DNA of 64,000 nt, taken from Psychrobacter sp. P11G3. Lineage in GTDB: Bacteria > Pseudomonadota > Gammaproteobacteria > Pseudomonadales > Moraxellaceae. Where the stretch lies: positions 992,001 to 1,056,000 of the forward strand of contig NZ_CM003596.1 in NCBI RefSeq assembly GCF_001435845.1, in the 5' to 3' direction. Below are positions 37,115 through 46,451 of this stretch, piece by piece. Both the position numbers and the translations under genes were made by a program. The first letter of the stretch is position 1. Each line of letters starts with the position of its first letter. The notes under the pieces were generated by a model. It was not told the DNA's origin and did not search any database. It saw only the letters and a list, made by a program, of their open reading frames with translations.

Positions 37115-37200
37115 AGTGACAGCGCTAACCTCGCTTGACGTATCACAGTTACATCTGCACTCGGTTGCCTTGTCTCTTTTTTAAACTGAATCAACTATAT
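37115..37200. repeat. Possible diverged intergenic repeat, copy A
   Basis: The segment AGCGCTAACCTCGCT ... GGTTGCCTTGTCTC ... AACTATAT resembles 50286-50369 (GGCGTTACCCTCCCT ... GGCTGCCTTGTATC ... AACTATAG) in order and spacing, though only about 55-60 percent identical by eye. It could be an old member of a short intergenic repeat family. Confidence 0.3.
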
Positions 37201-37366
37201 CAAGCCATATCTAAAGGTGTGATTGCTTGAGCTGTGTCCATCGCATTCTGAGCACTAAAAACTAACGACGCAATTGTGATAAGTTAGTGAATTATATAAA
37301 TGGCGCTTTTTAATCGCCGTTGCACACGTTATTATTATTTTACCTTAACAATAAGCAAGTTCGCCT

Positions 37367-38125
37367 ATGTCCACTTCAGCCGTTTTGGCGCCCGCTATTC
37401 TTCCTCGTCATATCGCCATCATTATGGATGGTAATAATCGCTATGGTAAGGCCAATGATTTGGGCCACGGTCAAGGACATGTGGCTGGCAAAGACGCGCT
37501 CGATCCTATCGTTGAGTATTGTGTCAATACAGGCATTGAAGTGTTGACCGTATTTGCGTTTTCGAGCGAAAATTGGCAGAGACCGCCTAGTGAAGTAGCA
37601 TTGTTGATGCAGCTACTCACATCGACGATTCATGAGCAAATGCCGCGCATGAATGAGTATCGTATTCGCTTGCGTTTCATCGGTGACCGCAGTCAACTCA
37701 GTGAGTCATTACAAACGCTAATGGCTGACGCAGAAGAAAAAACGGCGGAGTTTGATGCGATGACGCTGGTGATTGCGATTAGTTACGGTGGGCAGTGGGA
37801 TATTGCAAATGCAGCACAACAGCTGGCTCAACAAGTGCAAGCTGGCAAGTTAAAAGCCGAAAATGTCAGCGAAGAGTTATTAGGTAACTACGTACAATTA
37901 GCCGATACCCCAGCAGTAGATATGCTGGTACGTACGGGCGGCGAGTATCGTATTTCTAATTTCTTATTGTGGCAATCTGCCTATGCTGAGCTGTTCTTCA
38001 CTCCTACATTATGGCCGAATTTTACAGCAGAAGAGTTGGCTTCGATGATCGCAGAGTTTGCTAAACGTCAACGTCGCTTTGGCAAAACCAGCGAGCAAGT
38101 AGTAATAGAGCAGCAAGGTCACTGA
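37367..38125 (+). CDS. uppS: Undecaprenyl diphosphate synthase (isoprenyl transferase)
   Basis: Makes the C55 lipid carrier for peptidoglycan and other glycans from farnesyl-PP and isopentenyl-PP. The cis-prenyltransferase signature HIAIIMDGNNRYG has catalytic Asp21; most families have DGNGRWA, and the Asn/Tyr variant here is like that I recall from Acinetobacter. Further motifs are GHVAGKDALDPIV, TVFAFSSENWQRP, LVIAISYGGQWD, VDMLVRTGGEYRISNFLLWQSAYAEL and the terminal RRFGKT. The 252-residue length is normal. It is followed by cdsA after 189 bp. Confidence 0.95.
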   Translation: MSTSAVLAPAILPRHIAIIMDGNNRYGKANDLGHGQGHVAGKDALDPIVEYCVNTGIEVLTVFAFSSENWQRPPSEVALLMQLLTSTIHEQMPRMNEYRIRLRFIGDRSQLSESLQTLMADAEEKTAEFDAMTLVIAISYGGQWDIANAAQQLAQQVQAGKLKAENVSEELLGNYVQLADTPAVDMLVRTGGEYRISNFLLWQSAYAELFFTPTLWPNFTAEELASMIAEFAKRQRRFGKTSEQVVIEQQGH

Positions 38126-38314
38126 GCAGCGAGTTGATAGATAAATTTAGTCGGTTCAGTTCAGTTGGTATTGTATAACTGGTCAATAGTGTTGGTTTAT
38201 GCAATGATAAACGGCTTGAATGAGTATTGAATGCTATCACTAGGCCATCGTTAGTTAGCTGCTATAATGCATTTTTTGACCATCTGTTCTTCATTATTAT
38301 AAGGCTCGATAAGT

Positions 38315-39124
38315 ATGTGGCAACGAATTAAGACGGCAATTGTTCTCGTTATTATCGTTGGTATTGCAATGTTTGCGAGCCAAACGCCTATTTTATTTGC
38401 ACCACTGTTGGCCATTGGGGTCGTTATCGCCGCTCATGAATGGGCCAAATTAATGCCTAAGTGGCGCCAGCCTGTGGTATTCGTTCTATTGATTTTAGCG
38501 CTTACTATATTCTCACTGATGTTCAAGGTAACTTGGTTGTTTTGGTGGGTGGCTTCATTAGTAATATGGCTGATGGCGCTGTCTTGGGTTCGAGTTTTCC
38601 CAACACAAACAAGATGGTACGGCAACCAATTGGCAATGATGGGCGCGGTTATTTTGACAGCATCTATCACGGCGATGTTCTATCTCTGGCAACTGTCGGC
38701 ATGGTGGCTGCTGTATGTGTTCTTATTAGTATGGTGTGCAGATAGTGGCGCATATTTCGTTGGACGCAAGCTTGGTCGCCGAAAAATGGCACCTAATGTC
38801 TCACCCAATAAGAGCATGGAAGGGTTGGCTGGTGGCCTCGTCACAGGGCTGTTAGTTGTGGTAGCCATTAGCGTCTTTAAATTACAGCTGACCGGTGTAC
38901 CGTTAATCGCATTTGTAGCGTTATCGGCCATCACTATTCTTGCCTCTGTACTTGGAGACTTGTTTGAGTCGATGCTCAAGCGCCGTGCTGATGTGAAAGA
39001 TTCAGGCACTATCTTGCCAGGTCACGGTGGTATCCTTGATCGTATTGATTCGCTGCTGTCTGCCACACCAATATTTGCCCTTGGTTTTTGGGCGATACAG
39101 CAGCTTGGTTTGATAGTGGTATAA
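38315..39124 (+). CDS. cdsA: Phosphatidate cytidylyltransferase CdsA
   Basis: Makes CDP-diacylglycerol from phosphatidic acid and CTP in the inner membrane, feeding all phospholipids including the substrate of Cls. The 269 residues have about seven to eight hydrophobic helices. The family signature is near the C-terminus: DSGAYFVGRKLGRRKMAPNVSPNKSMEGLAGG, then GDLFESMLKRRADVKDSG and LPGHGGILDRIDSLL. It starts at an ATG 14 bases after AAGG (weak spacing). A TATAAT at about 38261 may be its -10. Confidence 0.95.
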   Translation: MWQRIKTAIVLVIIVGIAMFASQTPILFAPLLAIGVVIAAHEWAKLMPKWRQPVVFVLLILALTIFSLMFKVTWLFWWVASLVIWLMALSWVRVFPTQTRWYGNQLAMMGAVILTASITAMFYLWQLSAWWLLYVFLLVWCADSGAYFVGRKLGRRKMAPNVSPNKSMEGLAGGLVTGLLVVVAISVFKLQLTGVPLIAFVALSAITILASVLGDLFESMLKRRADVKDSGTILPGHGGILDRIDSLLSATPIFALGFWAIQQLGLIVV

Positions 39125-39182
39125 GGTTTATAGTTAACAGACGATATTCTATTTTCATTATTTTTACGTATCATGGGCATTG

Positions 39183-40391
39183 ATGGTTATGACGCAACGC
39201 ATCGCCGTATTAGGCGCGACAGGCTCGATTGGCGATAGCACCTTAGCAATATTGGCGGCGCAACCGCACACCTACGAAGTCTATGCTTTATCAGGCTATC
39301 ATCGCTTAGACAAGCTATTTACGCTTTGTCAGCAGTTTTTGCCGAAACGCGTCAGTGTGCCGACGTCAGCCGTGGATGATTTTGCTAACAGACTTAAAGC
39401 AGCAGGGATTGATAGTGATGTCGTAGGGGGTGAGGCAGGATTGGTAGATATTGCCACTGACTCACAGACTGATACGGTGGTAGCAGCGATTGTAGGGGCG
39501 TCAGGGCTACCATCTACATTAGCAGCAGCACGTGCAGGTAAGCGTATCTTATTGGCCAACAAAGAAGCCTTAGTCATGGCAGGTAGGGTCATGATCGATG
39601 CGGTCAAGACGCACAAAGCCACTTTACTGCCGCTCGATTCTGAACACAATGCCATTTTTCAATGCTTGCCACTCGCTATTCAGCAAGACAATACGCAAAT
39701 CCATCAGCCAAATCATGGTGTCCGCAAATTGTGGTTAACAGCCTCTGGTGGGCCATTTTTGCAGCAGTCGTTTGAGCAAATGCAGCAGGCAAGCGTCGCA
39801 GAAGCGGTCAAACACCCGAATTGGTCAATGGGTCAAAAAATATCTGTCGATTCGGCGACGATGATGAACAAGGGGCTTGAGCTGATAGAAGCCTGTCATT
39901 TATTTGATTTGCCTGAAGATAAGATAAATGTGGTCATTCATCCACAAAGTATCATTCACTCAATGGTAGAATATAGCGATGGCAGCTTTTTAGCACAGCT
40001 GGGCAGTCCAGACATGAAAACGCCCATTGCGCACGCGCTGAGCTATCCTGAACGGATGGATAGTGGCTCACAGCCGTTAGACTTATTTGCACTTAGTGGT
40101 TTGGAGTTTATTGAGCCTGATCTACAAAAATTCGCCTGCCTGCGTTTGGCTCGCCAAGCCATGCAAGCTGGAACGCAAGCCACAATTGTGCTTAATGCAG
40201 CAAACGAAATTGCAGTAGCGGCGTTCCTCGATGGGAAAATTCGTTTGACTGATATTGCTAATATCAACGAACAAGCCTTAAATGACATACAGCTGCCACC
40301 ATTGAACGAAACTGCTGACATAGAAGATATATTGGCAATCGATAAGATTGCACGCCACCTGACTGATAAGTTGGTAGCAAAGCTGACATAA
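39183..40391 (+). CDS. dxr: 1-deoxy-D-xylulose 5-phosphate reductoisomerase
   Basis: Second step of the MEP isoprenoid pathway; converts DXP to MEP with NADPH. The N-terminal Rossmann motif is IAVLGATGSIGDSTL. Other landmarks are LLANKEALVMAG, LLPLDSEHNAIFQCL, TASGGPF, HPNWSMGQKISVDSATMMNKGLELIEA (metal and substrate site), IHPQSIIHSMVEYSDGS and MKTPIAHALSYPERM. The length is 402 from ATG 39183; ATG 39189 is equally possible, and a TTG at 39180 is less likely. It is 58 bp after cdsA and 96 bp before rseP, the classical order. Confidence 0.96.
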   Translation: MVMTQRIAVLGATGSIGDSTLAILAAQPHTYEVYALSGYHRLDKLFTLCQQFLPKRVSVPTSAVDDFANRLKAAGIDSDVVGGEAGLVDIATDSQTDTVVAAIVGASGLPSTLAAARAGKRILLANKEALVMAGRVMIDAVKTHKATLLPLDSEHNAIFQCLPLAIQQDNTQIHQPNHGVRKLWLTASGGPFLQQSFEQMQQASVAEAVKHPNWSMGQKISVDSATMMNKGLELIEACHLFDLPEDKINVVIHPQSIIHSMVEYSDGSFLAQLGSPDMKTPIAHALSYPERMDSGSQPLDLFALSGLEFIEPDLQKFACLRLARQAMQAGTQATIVLNAANEIAVAAFLDGKIRLTDIANINEQALNDIQLPPLNETADIEDILAIDKIARHLTDKLVAKLT

Positions 40392-40487
40392 TCGTAGCAA
40401 GCGTCTCTTAGCTGATACATGACATTGATAAACGATATTAGTGAAGATGTTAATAAAAATGCTGAGAGACAATACTGAGAAAAAATC

Positions 40488-41864
40488 ATGACGTTTTTAC
40501 TAACACTTCTTGCCGCCATATTTGTCTTGGGCCCGCTTATTGCCTTACACGAGTGGGGACATTATATTGTGGCGCGGCTTTGCGGTGTCAAAGTGCTAAC
40601 GTACTCTATCGGTTTTGGTCCTAAAGTTTTTGGTTGGACCAGCAAAAAGAGCGGTATTGATTATCGTATCTCAGCATTGCCACTCGGCGGTTATGTAAAA
40701 ATGCTGGATGAGCGTGAAGGTAATGTCGCAAAAGATGAGCAGCACCTTGCGTTTAATCGGCAGCATCCGCTCAAGAAAATTGCTATCGTTGCAGCTGGCC
40801 CTATCATGAATTTTGTCATCGCTATCGCGCTATTTTGGGTACTATTTATGACCCCATCTGAGCAGTTGGCGACTAAGATTGGTCAGGTACTACCAGATAC
40901 GCCTGCTGCAATGGCACAGCTGCCAGTCGGCGATAAGATCGTTGCGATTGATGGACATGATGTGCAGACATGGGAAGGTATTAACTATCGCCTTGCAGGA
41001 CGTATGGGTGAGACGGATAATGTCAGCATTACCTTGCAGTCAGATGCCCAAACCGATCAGTCGACTAAGACCTATCAAGCACCAGTTACGCAGTTTATGC
41101 AAGGCGAGGCTCAAGGCAAAGACGCATTGACCAGCTTTGGTATGTTGCCGTGGCAGCCGCAGATTGCGCCGATTGTAGGTGGTTTGGCTCCCGATGGTGC
41201 CGCTAGCCGCCAAGGTCTAAAGGTTGGCGACCGCATTACTGCTATTAATAATGAGTCAATCGAAGATTGGATTACTGCCACGCGTATCATTCGTGATAAT
41301 CCTGAAACGCTATTGAACTTTACGGTGTTGCGTGATGATAAGTCAGTACAGTTGCAGATTATGCCTCAAGGCAAAAAAGACAACTTGGGTAATGATTACG
41401 GACAGATTGGTGCAATGGTGGATCAGACTGAGATTGTTATCCCTGACGATTATAAGACCACCGTGGTCTATGGTCCTAGTGAGTCGTTAGTGAAGTCATT
41501 TGAAAAGACTGAGCAGCTCGCAGTAATGACCGTAAGCTCGATGGGAAAAATGCTGTCCGGTATGATTGGTTTAGACAATCTATCAGGGCCAATTACCATT
41601 GCCAAAGTCGCCAAGCAAAGCTTTGATATCAGTTGGCAGATGGTATTATCGACAGCGGCGCTTATTAGCTTAAGTCTTGCCGTCTTAAACCTTTTGCCGA
41701 TTCCAGTATTAGATGGTGGTCATATAGTCTATCATTTTATCGAGCTGATTCGCGGTAAGCCACTGTCTGAAGGTGTGCAAATGGTCGGTCTAAATATCGG
41801 TTTACTCTTACTGGCAGGTTTCATGGTGTTAGCAATTGGTAATGACATCAGCCGGCTATTTTGA
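40488..41864 (+). CDS. rseP: Site-2 intramembrane zinc protease RseP
   Basis: Cleaves anti-sigma-E and remnant signal peptides within the inner membrane. The zinc motif HEWGH (His21, Glu22, His25) lies in the first transmembrane helix. Two PDZ domains follow (about 120-220 and 220-310, with PDGAASRQGLKVGDRITAIN). The third metal-ligand segment LLPIPVLDGGHIVYHFIE is near residue 405. Four membrane helices and 458 residues match E. coli RseP. It lies between dxr and bamA, with a 262-bp leader before bamA. Confidence 0.96.
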   Translation: MTFLLTLLAAIFVLGPLIALHEWGHYIVARLCGVKVLTYSIGFGPKVFGWTSKKSGIDYRISALPLGGYVKMLDEREGNVAKDEQHLAFNRQHPLKKIAIVAAGPIMNFVIAIALFWVLFMTPSEQLATKIGQVLPDTPAAMAQLPVGDKIVAIDGHDVQTWEGINYRLAGRMGETDNVSITLQSDAQTDQSTKTYQAPVTQFMQGEAQGKDALTSFGMLPWQPQIAPIVGGLAPDGAASRQGLKVGDRITAINNESIEDWITATRIIRDNPETLLNFTVLRDDKSVQLQIMPQGKKDNLGNDYGQIGAMVDQTEIVIPDDYKTTVVYGPSESLVKSFEKTEQLAVMTVSSMGKMLSGMIGLDNLSGPITIAKVAKQSFDISWQMVLSTAALISLSLAVLNLLPIPVLDGGHIVYHFIELIRGKPLSEGVQMVGLNIGLLLLAGFMVLAIGNDISRLF

Positions 41865-42126
41865 TCGGCTGATGAGCAATATGGCTGATAAAGCACGATA
41901 TACTAATGGTTTTACGCCTATTATAGGTTGATTATTGTTATGATAGGCATGCTACTCTGTGTCGCAGCCTCTGTACTAATCGTAATTTTTAGTTTATTTT
42001 GTGATGCAATTTATATAAAGTGTTCTGAGTTACCCTTGCATGGGTTTATAACCTTGTGCGCACGGGTTAGACAATACGTGCCTTTTAACTTAACTTAAGC
42101 AATTTTTTTATTGACGGATAGTGTTT

Positions 42127-44526
42127 ATGCGTACGCCTTTAATTATGAGCGCGGCTGGGTTGCCGTTAGTTGTAGCGATGATGAGTATGCCAGTACAGGC
42201 TGCAGAATTTGTAGTAACTGACATCGGTTTTAATGGCTTACAACGCCTAACCCCTGATAGCCTCTATCCGGTCTTACCTGTTACGGTAGGCGATACGGTG
42301 AATGATAGTAGCTTAGCTGCCAGTATTAAGGCGCTATATGCAACTGAGAACTTTGCTGATATTCAAAGCCGTGTCGAAGGTGGCAAGCTAAGGTTTGATG
42401 TCATTGAGCGTCCAACGATTGCTGAAGTAACCTTTGAAGGTAACAAGCTCATTCCAAAAGAAGGGCTTGAGCAGGGACTGAAGAATGCTGGGCTGTCTGC
42501 TGGCGACGTACTTAAACAGTCTACTTTGCAAGGCGTGGCCAATGAGCTACAACAGCAATATATTAGCCAAGGTTACTACAATAGCAATATCGAAGTAGAT
42601 CAAACAGTCCTTGATGGTAACCGTGTGAAACTTGACGTGCGCTTCGTAGAAGGCAAGCCTGCTAAAGTTGTCGATATCAATATCATTGGTAACAAACACT
42701 TTAGTGATGAAGAGATCAAAGACGTTTTCGCGGTAAAAGAATCTTCATGGACGCGTCTACTGTCTAAGTCTGATCGTTACGCTCAAGAAAAACTGGCCGC
42801 TAGTCTAGAGAGTTTAAAGGCACTATATCAGAACGATGGTTATGTGCGTTTTTCAGTTGATAATGCCGTATTAAATATCAGTGAAGACAAAAGTAGTGTG
42901 TTTATCGAAGTCAGCCTAAGCGAAGGCGAGCAATACCAGTTTGGCGAAGTGAACTTTTTAGGTAAACCTACCTTTGAGAACAGTGAGCTAAAAGAGCTGG
43001 TTAGCTTTGCATCTAATGAAAAATACTCGCAAGCAAAACTAGACGAAACCACTGCTTCTCTTAAGAGACGCTATGGCAACGAAGGCTACTACTTAGCCCA
43101 AATCAGACCAGTACCACGTATCAATGACGATACTAAAATGGTCGATGTCGATTACTATATCGACCCTGCACGTCCTATTTATGTTCGCCGGATCAACTTT
43201 ACGGGTAATATCAAAACGCAAGACGAAGTATTACGTCGTGAAATGCGTCAGTTAGAAGGTACGCTGTCTTCTAATGACAAAATTCAGCTGTCACGCACGC
43301 GTTTGATGCGTACAGGCTTCTTTAAAAATGTCACTGTCGATGTTAAGCCAGTACCCAACCAGCCAGATCAAGTTGATGTAAACTATATGGTTGAAGAACA
43401 GCCTTCTGGTAGTTCAACGGTTGCAGCTGGTTACTCACAGAGTGGCGGTGTGACTTTCCAATTGGATTTGACCCAGAACAACTTTATGGGTACAGGTAAC
43501 CGTGTCAAGGCTGCACTTTCTCGCTCAGAAACACGTGACTCTTATAGTCTAGGTTATACCGATCCGTACTTTACAGAAAACGGCGTTTCTCAAGGTATCA
43601 GCGGTTATTATCGTAAAACCAAATATGATGACGATAATGTTAGTAACTATGTGACCGATTCATATGGTGCGACGTTGAACTATAGTTATCCTATTGATGA
43701 AACCAAACGTCTGAGTGCTGGTCTAAATGTAGACAACACAAAGGTTCGTGGTGGTCGTTACCTAGGTATATCTAATGTTCAAGAAATTCTAGACGAGGGC
43801 GGTACAAAAACGCCTGAAGTTGATACTGATGGTGTTGCCACCTTCAAGAATGATTATCAGACTTACAATCTATTGTTTGGTTGGGACTACAGCACTTTAG
43901 ACCGTCCAGTATTCCCTACTAAAGGGATGAGCCATGCGATTGATGCAACCATCGGTCTTGGCGATGCTAACTATCAAAAGCTAACTTATAGCGGCAATAT
44001 ATATTACCCTATTTATAAAGACGTGATCGCGCGTGGTTATACTAAGCTTGGTTATGGTAATGATTTGCCGTTCTATGAAAACTTCTATGCTGGTGGTTAT
44101 GGCTCAGTACGTGGTTATGAATCATCTACTCTAGGACCTAAATCACAAGTTTATCTTGATGCAGTCAATGATCCAGACAACCAAACCTTTACCGCAGAAG
44201 AGGTTGGTGGTAATGCACTAGCAACGTTTGGTGCTGAATTGATTTTGCCAATGCCGTTTAAAGGCGATTGGGCAGATCAGGTACGTCCAGTATTGTTTGC
44301 TGAAGGTGGTCAGGTCTTTGATACCTCTGATAAAGAAGATCGCACTTTTAACGATTCAGATGTTCCATTACTGACCCAAGATAATGACTTCCGCTACAGT
44401 GCGGGTGCTGGTATCACTTGGTATACGCCAATTGGTCCAATCTCACTGAGCTACGCGGTGCCATTTGGTGACAAAGAAGGCGATGAGACTGAAAAAGTCC
44501 AGTTCCAGATTGGTAACACATTCTAA
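42127..44526 (+). CDS. bamA: Outer-membrane protein assembly factor BamA
   Basis: Central subunit that folds beta-barrel proteins into the outer membrane. A signal peptide of about 24 residues ends MPVQA before AEFVVTDIGFNGLQR. Five POTRA domains (about 25-420) each begin with a V..I.F.G.. strand. The C-terminal half is the 16-stranded barrel with the loop-6 motif VRGYESS and terminal strand VQFQIGNTF ending in Phe. Length 799 is standard. I choose ATG 42127; GTG 42121 is an alternative. The periplasmic chaperone gene skp, which usually follows, is absent. Confidence 0.96.
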   Translation: MRTPLIMSAAGLPLVVAMMSMPVQAAEFVVTDIGFNGLQRLTPDSLYPVLPVTVGDTVNDSSLAASIKALYATENFADIQSRVEGGKLRFDVIERPTIAEVTFEGNKLIPKEGLEQGLKNAGLSAGDVLKQSTLQGVANELQQQYISQGYYNSNIEVDQTVLDGNRVKLDVRFVEGKPAKVVDINIIGNKHFSDEEIKDVFAVKESSWTRLLSKSDRYAQEKLAASLESLKALYQNDGYVRFSVDNAVLNISEDKSSVFIEVSLSEGEQYQFGEVNFLGKPTFENSELKELVSFASNEKYSQAKLDETTASLKRRYGNEGYYLAQIRPVPRINDDTKMVDVDYYIDPARPIYVRRINFTGNIKTQDEVLRREMRQLEGTLSSNDKIQLSRTRLMRTGFFKNVTVDVKPVPNQPDQVDVNYMVEEQPSGSSTVAAGYSQSGGVTFQLDLTQNNFMGTGNRVKAALSRSETRDSYSLGYTDPYFTENGVSQGISGYYRKTKYDDDNVSNYVTDSYGATLNYSYPIDETKRLSAGLNVDNTKVRGGRYLGISNVQEILDEGGTKTPEVDTDGVATFKNDYQTYNLLFGWDYSTLDRPVFPTKGMSHAIDATIGLGDANYQKLTYSGNIYYPIYKDVIARGYTKLGYGNDLPFYENFYAGGYGSVRGYESSTLGPKSQVYLDAVNDPDNQTFTAEEVGGNALATFGAELILPMPFKGDWADQVRPVLFAEGGQVFDTSDKEDRTFNDSDVPLLTQDNDFRYSAGAGITWYTPIGPISLSYAVPFGDKEGDETEKVQFQIGNTF

Positions 44527-44605
44527 ATTAGTGACATTTTTCTCATCTATTTGAGCAGTTTTAAAGATTGTCTCAAATAGACGGAAATATCATTAGAGCT
44601 TAGTA

Positions 44606-44645
44606 GGTCGTCAAAACGCATTGTTATTTTGGCGACCGTTTCATT
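44606..44645 (+). terminator. Hairpin between bamA and lpxD
   Basis: GGTCGTCAAAA (44606-44616) pairs with TTTTGGCGACC (44627-44637, one wobble) and is followed by GTTTCATTT. The T-run is interrupted, so it may be a partial terminator or attenuator within the envelope run. Confidence 0.5.
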
Positions 44646-44672
44646 TATAACCATATTTTATTAATAGTCATT

Positions 44673-45689
44673 ATGATAACGATTGAGCAACTCATTACTC
44701 GAATTGAGCAGCGTCAGCCTATTATTAATAAGGCCGAGATTGATACTGAGCAATTGTGTCAACCACTCAGTAGCGTCGGTAGTTTGACGACAGCCAGTCA
44801 GCAGCAGTTAAGCTTTTTGGCAGATCCTCACTATATCTCTAGCTTGGCTAGCAGTGACGCAGGCGCGGTGTTGGTAACGGAAGCATATCGTGACCAAGTG
44901 CCTACCTCAGCGATAGCGCTAGTCGTCTCAAATCCATACTTGGCTTACGCCAGTGCCAGTCAGCTGTTTGCACGTCATTCTTTATCTAACGGGATTCATC
45001 CTAGTGCTGTGATTGCAGACAGTGCTGTGATTGGCGAGCAAGTCAATATCGGCCCTTTTTGCGTGATTGGTGACAATGTACAAATAGGAGCGCGCAGCTC
45101 ACTCGATGCTCATGTCGTGGTTGAGGCCAATACTAGTATAGGTACCGACTGTGTGATTAAGTCGCAAGTCGTTGTCGGGCCTGAGTGTGTCATTGGCAAT
45201 CATGTTAGATTGCATGCAGGGGTCAGCATTGGATCTGAAGGGTTCGGGTTTGCTCCTACTAAAGATCCTAGTAACACAGGTTGGGAGCGTATAGCCCAGT
45301 TAGGCCGTGTCATTATTGGTGATTATGTGCGAGTTGGTAGCCAGACGTGTATCGATCGTGGCGCTATCGATGATACCGTTATTGGCAATCACGTGATTAT
45401 TGATAATTTGGTACAAGTTGCCCATAACGTCCGTATCGGTGACGGTACTGCTATCGCTGCTCAAACTGGCATTGCGGGTAGTACTACGATAGGGAAGCGC
45501 TGTATAATAGGCGGCGCTGTCGGTATCACAGGGCATATCGAGATTACAGACGATGTTGTTTTGTCCGGCATGACCATGGTAACCAAATCCATTAAAACCG
45601 CTGGCTCATATTCATCTGGTACTGCTGCAATGCCGACTGCTAATTGGCGACGTGCGGCTGTACGTTTTCGTCAGCTAGGCAATAACTAA
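44673..45689 (+). CDS. lpxD: UDP-3-O-(3-hydroxyacyl)glucosamine N-acyltransferase LpxD
   Basis: Adds the second acyl chain in lipid A synthesis. An N-terminal uridine-binding domain (about 1-105, with LSFLADPHYISSL) is followed by left-handed beta-helix hexapeptide repeats (about 110-300). The catalytic histidine lies in LVQVAHNVRIGDG; GFGFAPTKD and the SSGTAAMPTANWRRAAVRFRQL tail are LpxD-specific. Length 338 matches the family. It lies 27 bp after a hairpin downstream of bamA and 52 bp before fabZ. Confidence 0.96.
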   Translation: MITIEQLITRIEQRQPIINKAEIDTEQLCQPLSSVGSLTTASQQQLSFLADPHYISSLASSDAGAVLVTEAYRDQVPTSAIALVVSNPYLAYASASQLFARHSLSNGIHPSAVIADSAVIGEQVNIGPFCVIGDNVQIGARSSLDAHVVVEANTSIGTDCVIKSQVVVGPECVIGNHVRLHAGVSIGSEGFGFAPTKDPSNTGWERIAQLGRVIIGDYVRVGSQTCIDRGAIDDTVIGNHVIIDNLVQVAHNVRIGDGTAIAAQTGIAGSTTIGKRCIIGGAVGITGHIEITDDVVLSGMTMVTKSIKTAGSYSSGTAAMPTANWRRAAVRFRQLGNN

Positions 45690-45741
45690 TGCAAACACAA
45701 ACAAATAATAGATATTCAAAACACAGCAAGGAAGCGTCATT

Positions 45742-46278
45742 ATGAGCAATAACAATATAGATATCCCAACTGATGAAGACGTTAAAAGCTTGGCTGAGCA
45801 AGGTCTTACGCTACCATTGACGTATCATACGATTAAGCATTACTTACCGCATCGTTATCCTTTTATGCTGGTAGATCGTATTGTAGCTTGTACGCCAGGC
45901 GAGTGTATTACTGGTATCAAAAACGTGACTATTAATGAAGAGTTTTTTAACGGTCACTTTCCTGATGAGCCGATTATGCCAGGTGTATTGATGGTAGAGT
46001 CAATGGCGCAGGTGTCAGGGGTGCTTGGTTTTATCAGTGCAGGACTGACGGCAGAAGACGGTTACCTCTATCTATTTGCAGGTGTGGATAAAGTCCGTTT
46101 TAAACGCCGTGTGATTCCTGGTGATCAGCTTATCATTCGCGCAAAAACTGTGATGCAAAGACATGGTATCTATAAGTTTGATTGTACTGTCCATGTCGAA
46201 GATGAATTGGCGGCTAGTGCGCAAATTATGATTGCACGTCAAGAGCAGCAAAAACCTGCTAACACAAAGGGTGCTTAA
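45742..46278 (+). CDS. fabZ: (3R)-hydroxyacyl-ACP dehydratase FabZ
   Basis: Dehydrates hydroxyacyl-ACP in fatty-acid elongation and competes with LpxA/LpxD for the same substrate. The hot-dog fold is marked by LPHRYPFMLVDRIV and the catalytic NGHFPDEPIMPGVLMVESMAQ (His and Glu). Length 178 includes about 25 extra N-terminal residues over the E. coli protein. AAGGAAG precedes the ATG. It stands in the conserved lpxD-fabZ-lpxA order. Confidence 0.96.
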   Translation: MSNNNIDIPTDEDVKSLAEQGLTLPLTYHTIKHYLPHRYPFMLVDRIVACTPGECITGIKNVTINEEFFNGHFPDEPIMPGVLMVESMAQVSGVLGFISAGLTAEDGYLYLFAGVDKVRFKRRVIPGDQLIIRAKTVMQRHGIYKFDCTVHVEDELAASAQIMIARQEQQKPANTKGA

Positions 46279-46451
46279 GTTTTTAATAAGCCATACTGTA
46301 CAAAGAGCGATATTGAAATCGCTCACTATCACTGCAATAAACAGCAATATGTAAACTTAACAACGCAACTGGTATTAGCTTCGTTAGTAACACTGAAATA
46401 GCGATACTTTTTTATTATTTACTCGCATCAAATGATACAAGGGCCCATCTT

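Larger units (their letters stand above)
36988..37366. other. Gene-free stretch between frr and uppS, 379 bp
   Basis: Holds a probable frr terminator (37046-37078), a repeat-like segment (37115-37200) and the uppS leader. No open frame with a ribosome site was found. Confidence 0.6.
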
